From Saccharomycopsis malanga (Eukaryota; Ascomycota; Saccharomycetes; Ascoideales; Saccharomycopsidaceae), in contig CP025325.1 in NCBI GenBank assembly GCA_004014935.1, positions 62,001 to 126,000 of the forward strand: a stretch of 64,000 bases of DNA. The letters run 5' to 3'. How positions within the stretch are numbered: the first letter of the stretch is position 1; the number at the start of each line of letters is the position of its first letter. The position numbers and the translations under genes were made by a program. Under the pieces are notes generated by a model that saw nothing but the letters and a program-made list of their open reading frames with translations, made no database searches and was not told the origin of the DNA. This document shows positions 58,506-64,000 of the stretch, piece by piece.

Positions 58506-59871
58506 CCCGGGGAAAACAAAAGTTTGAGTTTATTTTAGCAGATGTGCAGATAAAATAGTCATTCATCAAACCAGTATCAAAGAATTTCAACCTTCCTAAT
58601 CAGGAAATAAGACAAGATACTTGTATGACCACGAGAAATTACGATTAAACTATTCTCATGATCACAGTCAGATGTTCAAACCCTTTGAATGATTTATGTA
58701 TTGAAATCAAGGATTAAGTATGGAAACGAGAATAATACAATCATCTCCTATAATAATACTTGACAATACCAAAATCCTCATTGAAAAACCTCATTAAAAA
58801 GCCCATTGAAAAACCCATTAAAAGATTTACATCTCCATTGAAAGATCACATCTCCCATTAAAAAATTTACAGAACAACATGTTTGATGACGGCATTACGC
58901 CATCATTAAGCAATCTACACGAGTACATGAATAGATTGCTTAGAATGAAAAATACAAATCTTTGATTTACCTCATTTGATACTCTCTGCATAGATAATCT
59001 ACAGATTTAAACTAAAATGGAACGTCGATCTTGATACGTGGCATCAGGCACCATAATAAATGTGATATGCTAAAACAACCTGTCAACCAGCCAATTTCTA
59101 TAGTAAGATCGTGGCCATGGTTAAAAGGGAAATAGCCAACTGCCGTATATGCATAATTAACTAAAGGGCAGCCACAACCTATTGTATAAAAAACAAAGTT
59201 TCAAACCTGATAAGAGATTGGTTTGAAAATCATCAACTAGCGTACTAGCTAATCACGTCTGGAATGTAGAGGGTTTAAGAGATTTTGGTAAATACAAGTC
59301 TTGGCTGACGGCTTGGCAACCGTTTGACATTGGTATAGATAATGAGTATATGAGTTATAATGGATTAATCGGTAAGTAATGAATGATAATGGGTTCAATC
59401 GGTAAGTAATGAATAATAATGGGTTTAATCATGAGTGATAATGGTTGTAAGTTGTGGCTTTATAAATTGAAACAAGTATAATAAATCACAATAGCATTTT
59501 TTTGGAATAATGTAAAAAGATGCAAGGGATCTTGATTCTGAGCTATATCAAGTGTGTACATCAATTTAAACCTCATTACAGATGTTTATCGGAGTTTATA
59601 AGATAATAGAACCACACGATATTTGGTCAAAGCAATAAAGCCCTTCCATTATTGAATATGCTTTTCTTGCATTGAAAATCCACACAACAATATACACGGA
59701 TTTTCAACTAGAATAATCTATTGGCTCCAAAGCATGATATTTCCAAACATTCAACTCAAAGCATGATATTTTCGATTTTTCATTCCAAATCAAGACAATT
59801 TCAATCATGTTCCAAATCAAAATTCGATAGTCACACTTACAGTCAGTTTCAAAATGCTATCAATATTTTAT
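58506..59871. other. Long AT-rich intergenic stretch upstream of the secreted protease
   Basis: Small drifting repeats (CCCATTGAAAAACC-type at 58780-58870; AATCGGTAAGTAATGAA-type at 59360-59430; AAAGCATGATATTTCC-type at 59728-59775) but no gene or dispersed family recognised. The length suggests a large regulated promoter for the protease. Confidence 0.4.
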
Positions 59872-59880
59872 TATATAAAG
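59872..59880 (+). promoter_or_regulatory. TATA box of the secreted protease gene
   Basis: TATATAAAG, about 80 bases before the ATG, is the usual yeast distance. Confidence 0.55.
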
Positions 59881-59957
59881 AATGCTTTTATCGTGGTTTT
59901 TATTATTTGTTCAACAATCAAACCCTTTCTTTATCCTAACAATCAAATTCTTCCAAC

Positions 59958-61154
59958 ATGCAATTTTCCAAATCAATTCTTTTGTCGGTGCTTTCAGCAT
60001 TGACCATTTCTGCTGCTCCAATAGAAAAGCGTTCCAATCCACCTAGACTTGACTTTGAAGTGAAAAAAGTCAATGGGACTGGTTTCAATTCTACCACCAA
60101 AGCCAAGTTTAGATCGGTGAAATCCGCTGCTAGTTCAGGCATTACTGTTTCTTTGGAAAACGAGTATTCTTTGTATTTAGCCAAAATCTCTATCGGAACT
60201 CCCGCTCAGAATATCGAGGTTGATATCGACACTGGATCTTCTGATTTATGGGTCCCAGGAGCAGGAACTCAAAGCGATTCAGGCACTTATGACCACACTG
60301 CTTCTTCTACCTATCACCATGTCAAGGGAGGCTTTCAAATCTCCTATGGTGATGGCAGTAGCGCCTCTGGTGATTGGGCAACTGAAACCATCAATATTGG
60401 AGGCGCAGATGTGACCAATCTTGACTTTGGAGATGCCACCACCCAAGATGTTGGCCAATCCATTTTGGGTGTTGGATTAAAAGGCAACGAAGCTTCTGCT
60501 GTTGGCTACAGCTCTTTTACATATGACAATTTGCCTTTGAAAATGAAAGACGAAGGCTTGATTAGCAAGGCTGCTTATTCTCTATGGCTAAACTCCGAAG
60601 ATGCTAGCGCTGGCTCCATTTTATTTGGTGCCATTGACAATGCTAAATATTCTGGAGATTTGGCTTACTTGCCTCTTGTCAATATTGATGATGAGGGCGA
60701 TCAAACCAGTCTGCCTGTGGCCTTCTTTGTAAACTTGCAAGGGATCTCTGCTGGTAGCAAAACTTTCACTTCATCCGCTTATCCTGCCTTGTTGGACTCT
60801 GGAACTTCTCTTATCTATGCCCCAAGCCATGTGGCTTCTGCTATTGGTAGAAAATACGGAACTTACTCTAGTTCTGTTGGAGGTTACGTCACTTCTTGCT
60901 CCTCATCAGGCCCTGACTTTACTTTCAAATTTAATGGAAAAACTATCAAAGTTCCTTTCTCAAATATTTTGTATGGCCTCAATGGTAGCGGCTCCAGTCA
61001 ATGCTTGGTTGGTGTCTTGGATAGCGGTGATGATTCCTACATTCTCGGTGACACTTTCTTAAGATCTGCTTACGTTTATTACGACATTGATGACGCTAAA
61101 ATTGGCATTGCTCAAGCCTCTTATTCTGGCTCCAGTGACATTCAATTAGTTTGA
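59958..61154 (+). CDS. Secreted aspartic protease (candidapepsin/yapsin-like)
   Basis: This pepsin-family (A1) endopeptidase was probably secreted or is cell-wall associated. It encodes 398 residues from the ATG at 59958. A signal peptide (about 1-19) is followed by a very short pro-part with a Kex2 site KR at 24-25 and probably a second maturation site further on. The active site is complete: D91 in DIDTGSSDLWVPG, flap Y130 in SYGDGS, and D280 in LLDSGTSLIY. C314 and C349 form the family disulfide; the YILGDTFLRSAYVYYDIDD block ends the fold. There is no C-terminal hydrophobic GPI tail, so it is more likely soluble than a GPI-anchored yapsin. The sequence is the closest match in the window to the dead homologue at 7238-8749. 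Confidence 0.92.
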   Translation: MQFSKSILLSVLSALTISAAPIEKRSNPPRLDFEVKKVNGTGFNSTTKAKFRSVKSAASSGITVSLENEYSLYLAKISIGTPAQNIEVDIDTGSSDLWVPGAGTQSDSGTYDHTASSTYHHVKGGFQISYGDGSSASGDWATETINIGGADVTNLDFGDATTQDVGQSILGVGLKGNEASAVGYSSFTYDNLPLKMKDEGLISKAAYSLWLNSEDASAGSILFGAIDNAKYSGDLAYLPLVNIDDEGDQTSLPVAFFVNLQGISAGSKTFTSSAYPALLDSGTSLIYAPSHVASAIGRKYGTYSSSVGGYVTSCSSSGPDFTFKFNGKTIKVPFSNILYGLNGSGSSQCLVGVLDSGDDSYILGDTFLRSAYVYYDIDDAKIGIAQASYSGSSDIQLV

Positions 61155-61762
61155 AAAAAAAATGACTCGAAAAATGATTCAGAAAACTGATTCAAAAATT
61201 GATTCAAAAATTGATTCAATCATTTTAAAATTTTCTTTTCTTTTCTCCTTCTTCTTCTTCTTGGAAATCCTTCTTCTTCTTCTTGGAAATCCTTCCTCAC
61301 CTTTTTTATACCTCAATATTTTGCTTATTCAAAGTTTTAAGCATCTACTCTATAAAAATTCTAATATAGTTGCTCTTTTATATTATTGTAAGTCTATATA
61401 GATTCGCGTTGATGCATGTTGATGCCGGCTCTGCGTTTGACGCATGCAGAGCTTAAAAATGCATGCATGTATTGCACGTGGTATTAATTAATTTGAAAGC
61501 TTTATCGTAAAATAGTGTTTGGTAACAAATCAAGAACTTCAAGTTTACTATTATTTAAAAGGTTGGAGAATATTCCAACACCAAATTCATTTTGTAACGA
61601 ATTGTTTTCGAAAAATCTCCAACGAAATAAAGTTTGGTGCTGTACCTCGCGCAGACACCCACAGCGGGGTTACCCGCACATTGAAAAGTATGAAATATAA
61701 GCGTAATAGTACTGAGTGATTTGATTTGGGCGGTTGGCTAGGCAAAATGAGGAGCCAAAGTA
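61155..61762. other. Intergenic stretch between the protease and PER1
   Basis: Begins with a pyrimidine-rich 3' flank where TTCTTCTTCTTGGAAATCC occurs twice (61250-61292). Near 61411-61455 there is an imperfect inverted repeat built on GCATG and GCTCTGCG/CGCATGCAGAGC. No gene seen. Confidence 0.4.
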
Positions 61763-62923
61763 ATGAATATTATGATATTAAAGGCAGGGTGGATATTTTT
61801 GCTATGTTTTGGAGTTGCCCAGTGTTCTTTAGGGGACAATTTGGATGAGTTCAAGCGGTGTGTTGCTGCATGTTCTCAGAAAACGTGTTCAAATAATGAA
61901 GGACAGGACGTAAATAATAATGAATATTTAGAACTAAATTTCCAGAAAACGCCAATTCCGCTATCACTACGGCTATTGCTATGGGATTGCCGGTCAAATT
62001 GTGACTACCAGTGCCAGGATGTGGTAAACTACGTAAGAAAACAGAACAACGAAGAGTTGTATCAATTTCATGGTAAATGGTTTTTTGTCAGATATTTCAA
62101 TATCCAAGAGCCAGCTTCGTGTGTATTTTCGCTATTTAACTTCATTTCGCATTATCTAGGCTTGCGTATTCTAAACCAGGAGATTATCAAGTTCAAAAAG
62201 CTAAATTTGATAAATAATTTGAAATATGTGAACAATCTTATCGTGTTATTTGAAAATTACAAGATTATGTGCAAAATCACACTTTGTGCCTGGACCTTTT
62301 CCACAATATTCCACTTGCGAGACTTGGATATCACCGAAAAGTTGGATTATTTCTTTGCCGGGGCCACCGTATTATCTGGCTTGTACATTGCAACTGTAAG
62401 ACTATTTAAACTATACAACAACTACAGAGCCCTTCTTCTTTTGAGACTTGCAGTGGCATTTATATACATGTGCCATGTCGTAAGGCTTCTAGTAGATTGG
62501 TCCTACACTTACAACATGCAAATCAACATTGTTTGGGCTGTTATACAATACGGTCTGTGGGCCTATTTTTCGGCCACTTGCTATATCAAATACTCCAACT
62601 ATTTGTTCAAAAAAGACTTTAAAAAGAAACAGATTGTGGAAAAGCTCCTCGCCGACTCAGCAAAGCTGCAAAACAATTCCACCAACTGGTACATTACATA
62701 TCTTAAATACCAGCCTAATGCAGAAAACATCAGGTGTTTAATGCCCATTGGCTTGTCCATCTGGGTTGCCTGCGGCTTGATTTTCGAAGTCTTTGATTTC
62801 CCTCCTTATAAAGACGCTATTGATGCCCATTCCTTATGGCATTTGACCACAATCTTACCGGGTTATATATGGTACCACTGGATGGTCTGGGACGGTACCA
62901 AATTGAAAGAGCAGATTCTATAG
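61763..62923 (+). CDS. PER1: GPI-remodelling protein Per1 (PGAP3 family)
   Basis: Per1 is needed to remove the sn-2 acyl chain of GPI anchors in the ER during lipid remodelling, and it affects manganese homeostasis. The ORF encodes 386 residues from the ATG at 61763. A signal peptide (about 1-22) leads to a lumenal Cys-rich part with the family pattern: FKRCVAACSQKTC, LLLWDCRSNCDYQCQ and YQFHGKWFFVRYFNIQEPAS. About seven membrane helices follow. The conserved CREST-type residues are present: HLRDLDITEKLDYFFAG in the middle and DAHSLWHLTTILPGYIWYHW at the end. S. cerevisiae Per1 has 357 residues. The ER retrieval signal is not obvious (C-terminus KEQIL). Confidence 0.94.
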   Translation: MNIMILKAGWIFLLCFGVAQCSLGDNLDEFKRCVAACSQKTCSNNEGQDVNNNEYLELNFQKTPIPLSLRLLLWDCRSNCDYQCQDVVNYVRKQNNEELYQFHGKWFFVRYFNIQEPASCVFSLFNFISHYLGLRILNQEIIKFKKLNLINNLKYVNNLIVLFENYKIMCKITLCAWTFSTIFHLRDLDITEKLDYFFAGATVLSGLYIATVRLFKLYNNYRALLLLRLAVAFIYMCHVVRLLVDWSYTYNMQINIVWAVIQYGLWAYFSATCYIKYSNYLFKKDFKKKQIVEKLLADSAKLQNNSTNWYITYLKYQPNAENIRCLMPIGLSIWVACGLIFEVFDFPPYKDAIDAHSLWHLTTILPGYIWYHWMVWDGTKLKEQIL

Positions 62924-63407
62924 GAGTCGGCGATGTTGTAGTGAATTTACGGGTTGATTTACAGGGAGGATTGAAATTGTTTGCAAATTGTGGGATTTCT
63001 ATGGCTTAGACTTTATTTTTATTAATACTGACAATTGTGAAATTTCTATGGTTTAGATTGTATTATTATTAATACTGAAATCCCTATACTATCAACTTAT
63101 TAATAAATTAATTTGAAAATTATCAATAAAACAGTTTGACAGTCATTTTTCTTTTGATTATTTTCTCCATCCTCAAAACTCTGGCAACTTTTATTTTTCT
63201 TTGTTTGTCCTACCATATAAAACTTGTTTTTTATACTATTCTTCATCATGTATTCAAATAACCTAATAATAAGCAAATTCTTGCTCGATATTTCAATATT
63301 CTTGTTTTAAAATACAATTCTTCATCGTGTAAAAATAATTCAATTTTATATTCACGGCAGAACCTGGAGCCTTTGTAAGAGCATCAATTTATGTTTTAAT
63401 TATTTAT
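62924..63407. other. AT-rich 3' flank of PER1
   Basis: A short duplication of TTGTGAAATTTCTATGG-type sequence at 62985-63050; otherwise nothing recognisable. Confidence 0.4.
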
Positions 63408-63605
63408 GGAGCGTATGGCTCAGTAGCCAGTGCTCTCGGGAAATAGAGAAAGGCCTAAAAAGATCAAGGGTGAGAAGATGATGATATAAAATTAGGATCA
63501 GATTTAGATCAACAGGAATAATGGGGTTTTTCCACTGGGGATTAGCAAGTCCTTTAAACATGGTGCGTATATACGAAACTGCTATGTACTGGGCTAAAAA
63601 TATAA
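63408..63605 (+). mobile_element. SINE1, diverged full-length copy
   Basis: GCGTATGGCTCAGTAGCCAG (A box), TGCTCTCGGGAAATAGAGAA, AAGGGTGAGAAGATGATGAT, TTTTCCACTGGGGATTAGCA, AGTCCTTTAAACATGGTGCG, ATATACGAAACTGCTATGTA and CTGGGCTAAAAATATA. There is no ATT tail. Its central 60 bases return inverted at 63869-63922. Confidence 0.6.
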
Positions 63606-63681
63606 GAGGAGTGAGTTATTAATGGTTTTCTATGTATATATTACGATAACTAGTAGCGATATGTATAAGCTATTGAGGTGT

Positions 63682-63763
63682 GAGATATGAGATATGAGAT
63701 ATGAGATATGAGATATGAGATATGAGATATGAGATATGAGATATGAGATATGAGATATGAGAT
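63682..63763. repeat. Heptamer satellite (GAGATAT)n
   Basis: About eleven copies of the 7-bp unit without clear variation, followed at 63775-63850 by degenerate TTATTCAAT-type units. Confidence 0.9.
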
Positions 63764-63868
63764 ACTGAGATGTTTAGTTATTTAGTTATTCAATTATTCA
63801 ATTAGTCAATTATCCAACTATTCAATTATTCAATTATTCAATTATTTACTCATTAATCGTATTGGGCT

Positions 63869-63922
63869 CATTCCTATTGATCTAAATCAAACCCTAATTT
63901 TATATCATCATCTTCTCACCCA
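63869..63922 (-). repeat. Inverted copy of the central part of the adjacent SINE1
   Basis: ATTCCTATTGATCTAAATCA, AACCCTAATTTTATATCATC and ATCTTCTCACCC are the reverse complement of 63463-63525 with few differences. Confidence 0.65.
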
Positions 63923-64000
63923 GTTGGTTGAAATCAACCACTAGACTTTGGTTCAGATCATATTGCAGACAGTTATACTTTGTAAAGTGTTCATGGCAGG

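Overview
The window looks like nuclear DNA of an ascomycete (Saccharomycotina) yeast that lies outside the Saccharomycetaceae. Almost every recognisable gene is a yeast housekeeping gene: GEF1, MAP1, SLO1, ADK2, BRR2, AIM21, ALG3, a WHI5/NRM1-type repressor, YOR1, KIN4, AOS1, RPL33, KES1/OSH4 and PER1. There is also a spliced gene for the respiratory complex I subunit NDUFA1/MWFE, a complex that Saccharomycetaceae have lost. The two introns I can define use GTATGT and ACTAAC signals. CTG codons fall at conserved leucines in BRR2 and ADK2, so the standard code is more likely than the CUG-Ser code. I cannot name the species.

Layout. 0-1.2 kb: a multi-span membrane protein open to the left edge. 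1.2-4.1 kb: a repeat-packed gap ending in a GC-rich promoter. 4.1-6.1 kb: an alanine-rich secreted or membrane protein with 30-residue repeats. 7.2-12 kb: a catalytically dead aspartic-protease homologue diverging from GEF1. 12-14.8 kb: repeats. 14.9-16.6 kb: a FLO8/MSS11-like LisH regulator. 16.6-19.8 kb: repeats. 19.8-23.5 kb: MAP1, SLO1 and ADK2, with an inverted satellite duplication between SLO1 and ADK2. 24.6-31.1 kb: BRR2. 32.2-33.6 kb: AIM21. 34.9-37.7 kb: ALG3 and an unknown membrane protein. 39.3-46 kb: a WHI5/NRM1-type gene and YOR1. 46.9-47.2 kb: NDUFA1. 48.5-53 kb: KIN4 and AOS1. 54.3-57.7 kb: RPL33 and KES1. 60-61.2 kb: an intact secreted aspartic protease. 61.8-62.9 kb: PER1. 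The genes belong to unrelated pathways; I see no cluster or operon-like unit.

The unusual part is the intergenic DNA. About nineteen protein genes in 64 kb is sparse for a yeast. The gaps hold some twenty copies of a short element (called SINE1 here) that starts with a tRNA-like polymerase III promoter and ends in an (ATT)n-type tail; one copy is flanked by a perfect 13-bp direct repeat. A longer SINE1 form keeps both A and B boxes, while the common short form has lost the B box. Three further dispersed families are present: R2, about 560-690 bp, with its own tRNA-like segment; R3; and R4, which contains a SINE1 segment. Tandem satellites are frequent both between and inside genes. I saw no tRNA gene that folds properly, no rRNA and no LTR element. 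The repeat family names are mine, and family membership was judged by eye.
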